Shown one piece after another: positions 25,469 through 33,309 of a stretch of 64,000 bases of DNA (within the stretch, counting starts at the first letter, position 1; each line of letters starts with the position of its first letter). The DNA comes from Chitinophaga sp. CF418. Its GTDB lineage: Bacteria; Bacteroidota; Bacteroidia; Chitinophagales; Chitinophagaceae. Position numbers and translations under genes: made by a program. Location: NCBI RefSeq assembly GCF_900142925.1, contig NZ_FRCN01000009.1, positions 32,384 through 96,383 of the forward strand. The letters are read 5' to 3'. The notes beneath the pieces are model-generated. The model searched no databases, was not told where the DNA came from, and saw nothing but the letters and a program-made list of their open reading frames with translations.

Positions 25469-28400
25469 GTGAATGTAATCTTCTCTGCCAACGTCAGGCG
25501 TATCAGTGTATTTACCGGGTGGACAATCGTATCATGCTTTTTTGCAGGCAGTCAGCTGTCCGCGCAGAAAAAGGCCCCTGTTGATTATGTAGATCCTTTT
25601 ATCGGCACTGCCAAAAGCAGTGTATTTACCAAATGGGGAAGTGAAGGCGGGACTTATCCCGGCGCCGTAGCACCCTGGGGATATATCCAGCTTACGCCCG
25701 AAAACGGGAGTGGAAGCGTCAGAGGGTATGACTACAATAAAAAGACGATTGGCTTTTTCACTTGCCTGGGGCATAACAGTGGTTTTCCCAGCGGGTCTAC
25801 AGGAGTCTTACAGGTGATGCCGGTGGCCAACAGCGCTGCATTCCGCCTGGTAGATTATCAACGGGCATTTTTGCATGGAGATGAAAAGGCCTCACCGGGT
25901 TATTACAGTGTACTTTTCCGGGATAACAATACGCTTGTGGAAGCTACGGCCAGTGAGCATATGGGCATGTTCCGTTTTACGTTCCCGGCGCATGTCGTAC
26001 CACAGATATTTATAAACAATGTTGATGAATTCAATGCTGCTATCCATTTTAGTGAATCTTATGTGGAGAAGCAGCCCGTAGCAGGCGGATACCTGGTGAA
26101 ATTTGCTGCCGGAGAGAAACCCAGGCAAGTCATCCTGAGTGTAAGCGCTTCCGGCGTAAGTAAAGAAAGCGCTGAAAGGAATATTGCTGTAGAAGGTGCG
26201 GCCGGGTTTGACCGGCTAAGACAGGACACCCGGCAGAAATGGGCGAAAGTCTTGTCTGTTGTAGATATAGCTGATAATAACGAAGCGAATAAGACCATCT
26301 TTTATACGGCCTTATACCATGCCATGTTAATGCCCTGGATCATCTCTGATGTAGATGGTAATTACCGCGGACGGGATGGAAAGGTGCATACAGTGAGCGG
26401 TCGGGCGGCATATGGCGGGTTCTCTCCCTGGGATACTTTCCGTTCCCTGCATCCCTTATTGAGCCTGTTGTACCCGGAAAAGCAGCGGGATATGATATTG
26501 TCTATGCTCGACATTTACCAGCAGACGGGTTATCTGCCTATCGAGAGTATGACAGGTAATCATGCTGTGCCCATCATAGTGGATTCCTACCTGAAGGGAG
26601 TACCGGGTATTGATAGTGCAGCGGCGTATGCTGCTATGAAAAAGAGCATTGTGGATACGCCATTTATACAAAGTGATCTGTCGGTGTTCCAGCAAAAAGG
26701 ATATATCCCTTTCTCTTATCCCGAATCTGTTACACGCACCGTGGAATATGCTTATGATGACTGGACGCTTGCGGCGTTTGCCGGGCAGGTCATGCATAAT
26801 GACCATGATCAGCAGCTGCTGATGAACAGGAGCTACCAGTACCGGAATCTTTTTCATCCGCAGGATCTGTTCGCATTGCCACGACAGGAGTACGAGTTTA
26901 AAATAGAACCAGGCAATACAGGTTATAAAGAAGGCGACAAATGGGTCTATTCTTATTTCGTGCCGCAGCATACAAGAGACCTGGTGAACCTGATGGGAGG
27001 CGATAAACTGTTCACGGAACGCCTGGATACAGCCCTGAGCCGGGGACATATTACATTTGATAATGAGACTGTGTTCCATGTGCCTTATCTTTTTAACGCC
27101 GCCAATGCGCCGCATAAAACGCAGCAATGGGTGAGGAATATTATGCAGACAAGATTTAAGGCAACACCTGGTGGATTACCGGGGAATGATGACCTGGGAT
27201 CGACTTCCAGCTGGTATGTGCTGAGCGCCATGGGGATGTATCCTATCTGTCCGGGATTACCGGAATACACTATCGGTGTTCCCGCTTTTGATACCCTGCG
27301 TATTCACCTGCAGAACGGTAGGGACTTCGTGATAAAGCGTACACATGCCCAGTATCCTTATATAAAATCACTGACCGTCAATCATCGTCCTTACAGCAGC
27401 ATCAGCATACCACATGCACTGATGGCGAAAGGTGGAGAGTTGGTATTTGATATGGACGCATCTCCTGCTAATAAATGGCTGGTACGGGATACCGCAGGAC
27501 AGGCATATTTTGAGATCTTTGATCAGTCAGTTTCTAAAAAAAGTGTGCTGCCTGATGAACCTTTTTATGTGCGTTTCTCCGTGCAGAACAAGGGCAGTCT
27601 CGGTACTAAGCGTGTAGAATTGCTGGTAGATGGAAAATTATATGCGTATAAGAACTGTATGGTGGCGCAGGGGATGACGGTGACTGATTCCATCCCTTGC
27701 CGTCTTTACCGGCTTGGAAATGCGCATCTCACACTGAATGGACAACAAGTAATGACCGTACAGGTGAACAAACCTGATCATCCCTTGCCCGATCGTCCGG
27801 AGATTAAAGACCTGATATTGCGGGCGCTTGTCAGGAAAGGTGATCGGCAGCAGGTAGTATTTACAGTACAGAATACCGGCTGGACCACCCATACCTTCCA
27901 GGTGCCGCTAAAGCTGGACAAGCAGGTGTTGATGACAGAAAAGATCATCCTGGAGCCGGGACAGGAAAAAACGCTTTCCAGGCAGTTCCCTATGGCGCAA
28001 GAAGGATGGCATACGGTAAGTATTGGGGATGTGGCTCAAAGATGTAAGGTATATACAGCTAATAAAGATGCGATACTGCTGGATCTGTCGGCAGCCGGAC
28101 AGGCATCTGACAGTCTTATATCAGACAATTCTGGTTTAGGGAATCACGGGCATATTTTCGGGGAAGGTGGCCGTAAAGAGCCCGGTAAATTACTGCTGGG
28201 AAAAGACTGTTATGTGGAGGTGCCTAATGCCCGTAGTCTTGATGTGATGGGAACGACTATTACAATGATGGCATGGGTTTATCCGAAGAGTACTGACAAC
28301 GGACTGGTGGACATCTTTACCAAGGGAGATACACATGTGCTGCAGGTAGCTGATGGCAGAACACTGACCTTCTTTGCCGGTGGATGGGGTAGAGGCGATT

Positions 28401-28690
28401 GTACCGTGCCATTGCCGGAAAACTGGAAAGATCACTGGCATCATATTGCGGGCGTATGTGATGGAGATAGCCTGAAAGTATATATAGACGGAGAAATGAA
28501 AGGATATGCAATACCTGAAGGGCATGAGAACTTATCCGTGTTGAACAGGTGGACGCTGGGAAGGAATGAAGAGTTCCCTTTTCAAAGGATATTTAACGGG
28601 TATATGGATAAGGTGAAGGTGTTTGCTACACCATTGTCGGGAGAAGAGGTAAAGGAGATATGCCGCAAAGAGAGCGATATAGCGCATTAA
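25469..28690 (+). CDS. GH92-type alpha-mannosidase-like hydrolase with C-terminal LamG domain
   Basis: A 1073-residue secreted enzyme with a GTG start; there is no in-frame ATG before the signal peptide (ending QLSAQ). GH92 motifs are VDPFIGT near residue 40, then GTYPGAVAPWGYIQLTPENG, DNETVFHVPYLFNAANAPHK near 533 with the likely acid Glu, and GNDDLGSTSSWYVLSAMGM near 572. GH92 proteins are usually about 750 residues. Here about 330 more follow: a beta-sandwich of CARDB type (about 690-860) and a LamG-like domain (about 870-1067, with HHIAGVCDGDSLKVYIDG). It is the last gene of the PUL and is followed by a terminator. Confidence 0.9.
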   Translation: MNVIFSANVRRISVFTGWTIVSCFFAGSQLSAQKKAPVDYVDPFIGTAKSSVFTKWGSEGGTYPGAVAPWGYIQLTPENGSGSVRGYDYNKKTIGFFTCLGHNSGFPSGSTGVLQVMPVANSAAFRLVDYQRAFLHGDEKASPGYYSVLFRDNNTLVEATASEHMGMFRFTFPAHVVPQIFINNVDEFNAAIHFSESYVEKQPVAGGYLVKFAAGEKPRQVILSVSASGVSKESAERNIAVEGAAGFDRLRQDTRQKWAKVLSVVDIADNNEANKTIFYTALYHAMLMPWIISDVDGNYRGRDGKVHTVSGRAAYGGFSPWDTFRSLHPLLSLLYPEKQRDMILSMLDIYQQTGYLPIESMTGNHAVPIIVDSYLKGVPGIDSAAAYAAMKKSIVDTPFIQSDLSVFQQKGYIPFSYPESVTRTVEYAYDDWTLAAFAGQVMHNDHDQQLLMNRSYQYRNLFHPQDLFALPRQEYEFKIEPGNTGYKEGDKWVYSYFVPQHTRDLVNLMGGDKLFTERLDTALSRGHITFDNETVFHVPYLFNAANAPHKTQQWVRNIMQTRFKATPGGLPGNDDLGSTSSWYVLSAMGMYPICPGLPEYTIGVPAFDTLRIHLQNGRDFVIKRTHAQYPYIKSLTVNHRPYSSISIPHALMAKGGELVFDMDASPANKWLVRDTAGQAYFEIFDQSVSKKSVLPDEPFYVRFSVQNKGSLGTKRVELLVDGKLYAYKNCMVAQGMTVTDSIPCRLYRLGNAHLTLNGQQVMTVQVNKPDHPLPDRPEIKDLILRALVRKGDRQQVVFTVQNTGWTTHTFQVPLKLDKQVLMTEKIILEPGQEKTLSRQFPMAQEGWHTVSIGDVAQRCKVYTANKDAILLDLSAAGQASDSLISDNSGLGNHGHIFGEGGRKEPGKLLLGKDCYVEVPNARSLDVMGTTITMMAWVYPKSTDNGLVDIFTKGDTHVLQVADGRTLTFFAGGWGRGDCTVPLPENWKDHWHHIAGVCDGDSLKVYIDGEMKGYAIPEGHENLSVLNRWTLGRNEEFPFQRIFNGYMDKVKVFATPLSGEEVKEICRKESDIAH

Positions 28691-28728
28691 GCAGAAAGCC
28701 TCGTACAAGTACGGGGCTTTCTGCTTTT
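28691..28728 (+). terminator. Terminator of the PUL operon
   Basis: GCAGAAAGCC (28691-28700) pairs with GGCTTTCTGC (28715-28724), with TCGTAC...GTACGG extending the stem, followed by TTTT. It starts right after the TAA of the GH92 gene. Confidence 0.85.
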
Positions 28729-28744
28729 ATAGTGTAGATCGTCT

Positions 28745-29428
28745 CTAGGTTAAAACAAACCTGTATCCAATCCCCTTTATTGTGAGGATCTGAAGATTTT
28801 CATCCTCTTTCAGATGCACGCGTAATCGCGTAATATACACGTCAAGGTTCCTGCTATTAAAGAAAGAATCATGCCCCCATAGCAAATCTAATATCTCTTT
28901 CCTGTCAATGATACCATTCCGTTTTTCGTACAACAGCTTTAACAATTCGCTTTCCTTATACGACAACTTTTTCTCTTCCCGGGCATTAGCCAGTACCTGG
29001 CGATTGGCATAAAAGCGGAACTTTCCGATGCTGATATGATCAGTGGAGGTAGAAGATGTTGCTGCTGGTTTACGCAATACATTGTCGATACGTACAATCA
29101 GTTCTTCCATACTGAAAGGCTTGCGGATGTAATCATTACCGCCCAGTGTAAAGCCTTTAACAAGATCTTCTGTTTGTGTTTTAGCTGTCAGGAATAGGAT
29201 AGGGACGTCCGGGTCAATGGCCCTGATCTCTTCTGCTACTTCAAAGCCATCCTTGTTAGGCAACATGATATCGAGCACGCATACAGTCGGGTTGATCTGT
29301 TTGAACAGGGACAATACATTGGCCCCGTCAGTTTCCATGACCACTTCAAATCCTCTCCGCTGCAGGCTTTCTTTTACAATCTTGCCCAGGGATGGTTCGT
29401 CTTCAACGTATAGAATCTTTGTTTTCAC
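28745..29428 (-). CDS. OmpR-family response regulator
   Basis: A 227-residue DNA-binding response regulator. The receiver domain (1-120) has ILYVEDEPSL with the acidic pair, phospho-acceptor Asp53 in CVLDIMLPNKDG, a Thr in FLTAKTQ, and Lys in YIRKPFS. The C-terminal winged helix includes YKESELLKLLYEKRNG, the recognition part SRNLDVYITRLRVHLKED and GIGYRFVLT. It lies 1 bp after the kinase gene, so the two form one operon. It is the best candidate to bind the phased TTAAC elements upstream of the GLPGLI gene (30996) and of the outer-membrane barrel gene (36216). Confidence 0.95.
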   Translation of the reverse strand: MKTKILYVEDEPSLGKIVKESLQRRGFEVVMETDGANVLSLFKQINPTVCVLDIMLPNKDGFEVAEEIRAIDPDVPILFLTAKTQTEDLVKGFTLGGNDYIRKPFSMEELIVRIDNVLRKPAATSSTSTDHISIGKFRFYANRQVLANAREEKKLSYKESELLKLLYEKRNGIIDRKEILDLLWGHDSFFNSRNLDVYITRLRVHLKEDENLQILTIKGIGYRFVLT

Positions 29429-29429
29429 C

Positions 29430-30914
29430 TTAGAATATTTTAGACCTGATCTGGCGGTTTTTATCGTAATAAATAACAGGGGCTTCTACAAAGGGAAGTT
29501 TTACGGAAAAGGTACTGCCCTTATGCAGTTCGCTCTCTACTTCTATAAAGCCCATGTGTCTTTGTACAATATGTGATACATAACTTAAGCCAAGGCCATA
29601 ACCTTTAATATTATGCCGGTTCCCATTGGGAATACGGAAGAACTTTTCAAATATTTTTCCTTTGTACTCTTTTGCAATGCCCATCCCGTTGTCTGTTACG
29701 CGTATCTCCAGGTATTGGCCATGGTCAAGGATATGAATAAGGATTTCAGGATCCTTGATGCTGTATTTGAGTGCATTGTCCAACAGGTTGTATAGTACAC
29801 TTGTGATATGCAGCTTATCTGCCGTAATAATGAAGTTATGCCCGCTTGTTTTGATACTGGTATGCGCCCGGTGTTTTTCAAACTGGAGCCGCATAGATTC
29901 CATTACACTTGCAGCCAGTGCTCTGAGATCAAACTGTTCTTTACTTAAGGTGATCTCCCTGTTTTCGAACATGGATAGTTTCAGTACTTTATCGACCAGC
30001 AGGCTGAGTCGCTGCATTTCGTTGGCGGATATTTCCAGGTATTCATTGGTGGTTGCTCTGTCTTCCAGTACGTCAAAGCTCCTGAGTGCCTCGATAGCGA
30101 CGCTCACCGTGGCAATGGGTGTTTTCAGCTCATGTGTGATATTACTGATAAAATCATTCTTCAGCTGTGCCAGCTTTCTTTGCTGCTTCAGGTTCCTGTA
30201 GAGCAGGAGAAAGGACAGTATTGTTATGCTCAGTAACAGTGTAGAAATAAGGATAGGCTGGCTGATACGTTGCAGGAGGTACCATGTGTTATTACTAAAA
30301 GCCAATTGGTAGCTGACAGGTTTCGTGAAACCAATGGTGACGATATTGCCATCGAAGTCGTTCGGGAAAGGCATTATTTCATCCCGGGGTGTATCAACAG
30401 GAACTGTATGAATGGTGAATGGCGTGTTTATTTTTTCTCTCCTGAGGGTCTCGCTGTAAAGGCTGGTGATCTCCTTTACCGTAAGAGAGTCGCGGAGAGA
30501 ATCCACGCCGGCCAGGAAGTCAACGACCCTGACGCGGTGGACCTTGTTCGTGTCACTGTATATCGTATTTAATGAATCGTGAAAAGCGGGGCTGCCCTTT
30601 ACTGTCAGAAATACTGCGCGCTTTGCAGGCCTTGCAGCACCGGCAGAATCCCTGAGCCGTTCCTGTAATACGTTGGTGATACGCGTTACGCCCTGGCGGT
30701 CCTGTACCGTGATACTAAGGCCGGAATCAAGCTTTAGCTTGGACGCCTGCAGGTGGAAGAGGGTTTCCCGGAAAAGTATATTGGTCCGGGTGGAGAATAG
30801 TTTTTCTTCTTCCCGGTAATTCTTATTCAGCCAGTATACCTGGAACGCTGTGATCAGCAGTATCGTGAGTGCGATCAGGGAAATGGTGACTGGTATGGAA
30901 AGTTTATAGCGCAT
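29430..30914 (-). CDS. Sensor histidine kinase
   Basis: A 494-residue membrane kinase. Transmembrane helices at about 8-28 and 218-240 enclose a periplasmic sensor of about 190 residues. The dimerisation box FISNITHELKTPIATVSVA has His261. The ATPase part has the N box NLLDNALKYS, DNGMGIA (G1) and GYGLGLSYV (G2). It resembles the RprX-type kinases of Bacteroidota. It precedes the response regulator by 1 bp. Its promoter region is shared with the divergent GLPGLI gene, where the putative regulator site lies, so autoregulation is likely. Confidence 0.95.
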   Translation of the reverse strand: MRYKLSIPVTISLIALTILLITAFQVYWLNKNYREEEKLFSTRTNILFRETLFHLQASKLKLDSGLSITVQDRQGVTRITNVLQERLRDSAGAARPAKRAVFLTVKGSPAFHDSLNTIYSDTNKVHRVRVVDFLAGVDSLRDSLTVKEITSLYSETLRREKINTPFTIHTVPVDTPRDEIMPFPNDFDGNIVTIGFTKPVSYQLAFSNNTWYLLQRISQPILISTLLLSITILSFLLLYRNLKQQRKLAQLKNDFISNITHELKTPIATVSVAIEALRSFDVLEDRATTNEYLEISANEMQRLSLLVDKVLKLSMFENREITLSKEQFDLRALAASVMESMRLQFEKHRAHTSIKTSGHNFIITADKLHITSVLYNLLDNALKYSIKDPEILIHILDHGQYLEIRVTDNGMGIAKEYKGKIFEKFFRIPNGNRHNIKGYGLGLSYVSHIVQRHMGFIEVESELHKGSTFSVKLPFVEAPVIYYDKNRQIRSKIF

Positions 30915-30936
30915 GAATATATAGCTGTTGGGTAGT

Positions 30937-30954
30937 ATAGCTATTGATAGCTAT
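30937..30954 (-). promoter_or_regulatory. Doubled palindrome ATAGCTAT upstream of the kinase gene
   Basis: ATAGCTAT-TG-ATAGCTAT: each 8-bp half is itself a palindrome, and the pair is symmetric about the centre apart from the TG spacer. It lies 23-40 bp upstream of the kinase ATG. It may be an operator or part of the promoter; there is no direct evidence of function. Confidence 0.45.
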
Positions 30955-30995
30955 GTTGCAAATGTATTATTTCCTTTGAGCCCGGCATCAGAACA

Positions 30996-31061
30996 TTAAC
31001 CTAAATTAACATTAAATCAAGTCATGTTAACCTGTGTTGCGGGAAGATCTGGATAGCTTTA
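30996..31061 (+). promoter_or_regulatory. Phased TTAAC regulatory element and promoter of the GLPGLI gene
   Basis: TTAAC occurs at 30996, 31006 and 31027, spacings of 10 and 21 bp, which puts all three on one face of the helix as for OmpR-type regulators. A near -7 element TAGCTTTA lies at 31054-31061, 27 bp after the third repeat. About 34 of 40 positions match the element before the barrel gene at 36177-36216 on the other strand. Confidence 0.75.
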
Positions 31062-31081
31062 TTTCCTTAAAATTACACAGG

Positions 31082-31876
31082 ATGAAAAAGATATTTTTTA
31101 CGATTTCCCTGGGGCTGGCGGTCATTACTGTCAACGGTCAGCAAAAACAGGGTAAGGTATTGTATACGCGTACGGTACAGATGATGCTGGACATTGCCAT
31201 GGAACCAGGAGCGGTACCGCTTCCGCGCACACATACCAGCAAACTGGAAGTATTATTTGGTAATGATCAGTGCCTTCGCCGCGCGGTGGATGAAGACAGG
31301 CCGGAAGAGATGGAGGAAGGTGGCGGCGGATTACGGGTGCAGACAATGATAGCCGGTGCGGACGACCTCACTTATGTAAATCTTGCTACGGGCCAGGTGG
31401 TGGAACAGCGTGAGTTTGGGGCAAAGAATTACATCGTGGCAGACAGTGTACGAAAACTGGACTGGAAGCTGACAGGACAGACAAGCACTATCCTCAATTA
31501 CCCCTGTCAGCAGGCGGTGGCCCGGCTTATCGGCAAACGTGCCACGACCTCCATGGAAAACGGAGAGATGAAAACGAAAGAGGTAGCAGATACGTCGGAG
31601 ATCGTTGCCTGGTTTACGCTGGCCATTCCGGTACCGGCTGGCCCGGAATACCAGGCACAATTACCAGGGCTTATATTGGGGCTCGATATTGGTAATGGCC
31701 GCACGGCCTATAAAGCGGTTGAGATCTCCGGGGATGTGGAGCTGGCAAGCATCAAACCGCCATCCAAAGGTAAAAAGGTGACTGCGGGGGAATTTGACCG
31801 GGAGCGGGACAAGGTATTTGCAGAGATGCAGCGTAATAATGGAGGCAGAATGAAAATGATACGCATGGACCAGTAA
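31082..31876 (+). CDS. GLPGLI family protein
   Basis: A 264-residue secreted protein. The start at 31082 (MKKIFFTISLG) gives a clean signal peptide ending VNGQQ; a longer frame would place the start within the promoter. The family signature is near residue 200 in AGPEYQAQLPGLILGLDIG, with the usual AWFTLAIPVPAGP before it. GLPGLI proteins are typically encoded beside a TonB-type barrel with a peptidase-regulatory domain and may help to export or process a peptide. Their role is not established. Here the partner barrel is at 33310-36123 in the opposite direction. Confidence 0.88.
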   Translation: MKKIFFTISLGLAVITVNGQQKQGKVLYTRTVQMMLDIAMEPGAVPLPRTHTSKLEVLFGNDQCLRRAVDEDRPEEMEEGGGGLRVQTMIAGADDLTYVNLATGQVVEQREFGAKNYIVADSVRKLDWKLTGQTSTILNYPCQQAVARLIGKRATTSMENGEMKTKEVADTSEIVAWFTLAIPVPAGPEYQAQLPGLILGLDIGNGRTAYKAVEISGDVELASIKPPSKGKKVTAGEFDRERDKVFAEMQRNNGGRMKMIRMDQ

Positions 31877-31888
31877 CTCAGCTTATTA

Positions 31889-31925
31889 AACGGCCCTTTT
31901 CTACCAGGAAAAGGGCCGTTCTTTT
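31889..31925 (+). terminator. Terminator after the GLPGLI gene
   Basis: AACGGCCCTTTTC (31889-31901) and GAAAAGGGCCGTT (31908-31920) are exact complements with a 6-nt loop, followed by CTTTTT. Confidence 0.9.
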
Positions 31926-32050
31926 TGGTGTAGCTCCGGGATATTTATTGTTCTGCCCGACTCCAGCCCCAATATGTTGTTCTTAGTCAGATTTGGGTCC
32001 TTGTATTGTCTAATTCAGGGATGATTATGTCCGGTTTACGGTATCCATGA

Positions 32051-32081
32051 TTTGCGTTGAACCTGTGTCAATCTACTTTTG
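32051..32081 (+). promoter_or_regulatory. Consensus promoter of the epoxide-hydrolase-like gene
   Basis: -33 TTTG (32051-32054) and -7 TACTTTTG (32074-32081) are separated by 19 bp, matching the Bacteroidota consensus. The transcript would start near 32087, which rules out the far-upstream start codon at 32057. Confidence 0.65.
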
Positions 32082-32143
32082 TTGTGCAGGGTGAGCAAAT
32101 GAGAAGAACGAAAAATTACCTGACAACTTTAATTAAAAATACT

Positions 32144-33190
32144 ATGAACAACAGAACAGCTTTTGGCCGTCGTTTTTTAGGAGCAGCAGCTTTTATCTTC
32201 GCAACATTAGGACTGGGCAATCTTAATAGTGCAAATGCCCAGCACAGGCAGGCTGCCAGTGAGGAAAGCACTACAGCTACCAGCGTCTCATTCGATCATA
32301 TCAAACAAATTAAGGCCGGCGTACTGGACGTAGGTTATGCAGAAGCAGGACCTGCTGATGGCGAACCTGTTATTCTCCTGCATGGCTGGCCATATGACAT
32401 CTACAGTTATAAAGAAGTATCAGATATACTGGCTGCCAAAGGCTTCAGGGTGCTGATACCTTATCTGCGGGGCTATGGTACTACCCGTTTCCTTTCTGCA
32501 GAAACACCCCGTAACGGACAACAATCAGTAGTGGCAGTAGATATCATCGCCTTTATGGATGCATTGAAAATTAAGAAAGCATTGGTAGGTGGATTTGATT
32601 GGGGTGCGCGTACTGCCGATATCATGGCAGCACTGTGGCCTGAACGTGTAAAAGGACTGGTGTCAGTAAGTGGTTACCTGATCGGTAGTCAGCAGGCAAA
32701 TAAGACACCGCTGCCGCCTAAAGCTGAGCTGTTATGGTGGTATCAGTACTACTTTGCAACAGAACGTGGTCGCGCCGGATACGAGGCTAATACCCGCGAA
32801 TTTAATAAGCTGATCTGGCAGCTGGCGTCTCCAACATGGCACTTCAGTGAAGCTACTTACAATCAGTCAGCCGCTGCATTTGATAATCCTGACCATGTAC
32901 AGATCGTGATTGACAATTACCGTTGGAGGTTGGGCCTGGCTAAAGGAGAATCAAAATATGATGAGTTGGAAAAGAAACTGGCTACCGGTCCAGCCATTAC
33001 AGTACCAAGTGTAACTCTTGAAGGAGATGCAAATGGTGCCCCTCATCCAGATCCTGCTGTATATGCTGCTAAATTTAAAGGCAAATATGCGCATCATACC
33101 ATCACAGGAGGTATAGGTCATAATCTTCCCCAGGAAGCGCCTCAGGCATTTGCAGATGCGATCATTGAAGTGAACAACTTCGCCAAATAG
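32144..33190 (+). CDS. Exported epoxide-hydrolase-like alpha/beta hydrolase
   Basis: A 348-residue protein with a Tat-like signal (TAFGRRFLGAAAF, Arg-Arg-Phe-Leu) ending NSANAQ. The hydrolase has HGWP (oxyanion), RGYG, and a nucleophile elbow GGFDWGAR where Asp replaces Ser, as in epoxide hydrolases and haloalkane dehalogenases. The catalytic His is likely in GGIGHNLPQEAPQAF. I chose the ATG at 32144; 32099 (MRRTKNYL) is also possible and would hide the Tat signal further inside. It stands alone between terminators, and sits between the GLPGLI gene and its barrel partner. Confidence 0.85.
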   Translation: MNNRTAFGRRFLGAAAFIFATLGLGNLNSANAQHRQAASEESTTATSVSFDHIKQIKAGVLDVGYAEAGPADGEPVILLHGWPYDIYSYKEVSDILAAKGFRVLIPYLRGYGTTRFLSAETPRNGQQSVVAVDIIAFMDALKIKKALVGGFDWGARTADIMAALWPERVKGLVSVSGYLIGSQQANKTPLPPKAELLWWYQYYFATERGRAGYEANTREFNKLIWQLASPTWHFSEATYNQSAAAFDNPDHVQIVIDNYRWRLGLAKGESKYDELEKKLATGPAITVPSVTLEGDANGAPHPDPAVYAAKFKGKYAHHTITGGIGHNLPQEAPQAFADAIIEVNNFAK

Positions 33191-33229
33191 TACCTGCAAA
33201 CAAAAATAAAGACAGCGCTCAATGAATGA

Positions 33230-33291
33230 ATTGGCCGGAAGTGGGCGGACTTCCAAACGGCCAGGGCTGACCCGAAAGGTCAGCCCTTTTT
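33230..33291 (+). terminator. Tandem hairpins and rho-independent terminator
   Basis: A first imperfect hairpin pairs TGGCCGGAAGT with ACTTCC...CGGCCA (33231-33262). A second, AGGGCTGACC (33263-33272) with GGTCAGCCCT (33278-33287), is followed by TTTTT and ends the plus-strand transcript. Confidence 0.85.
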
Positions 33292-33309
33292 GCGTTATAA
33301 AGTGTTCTT

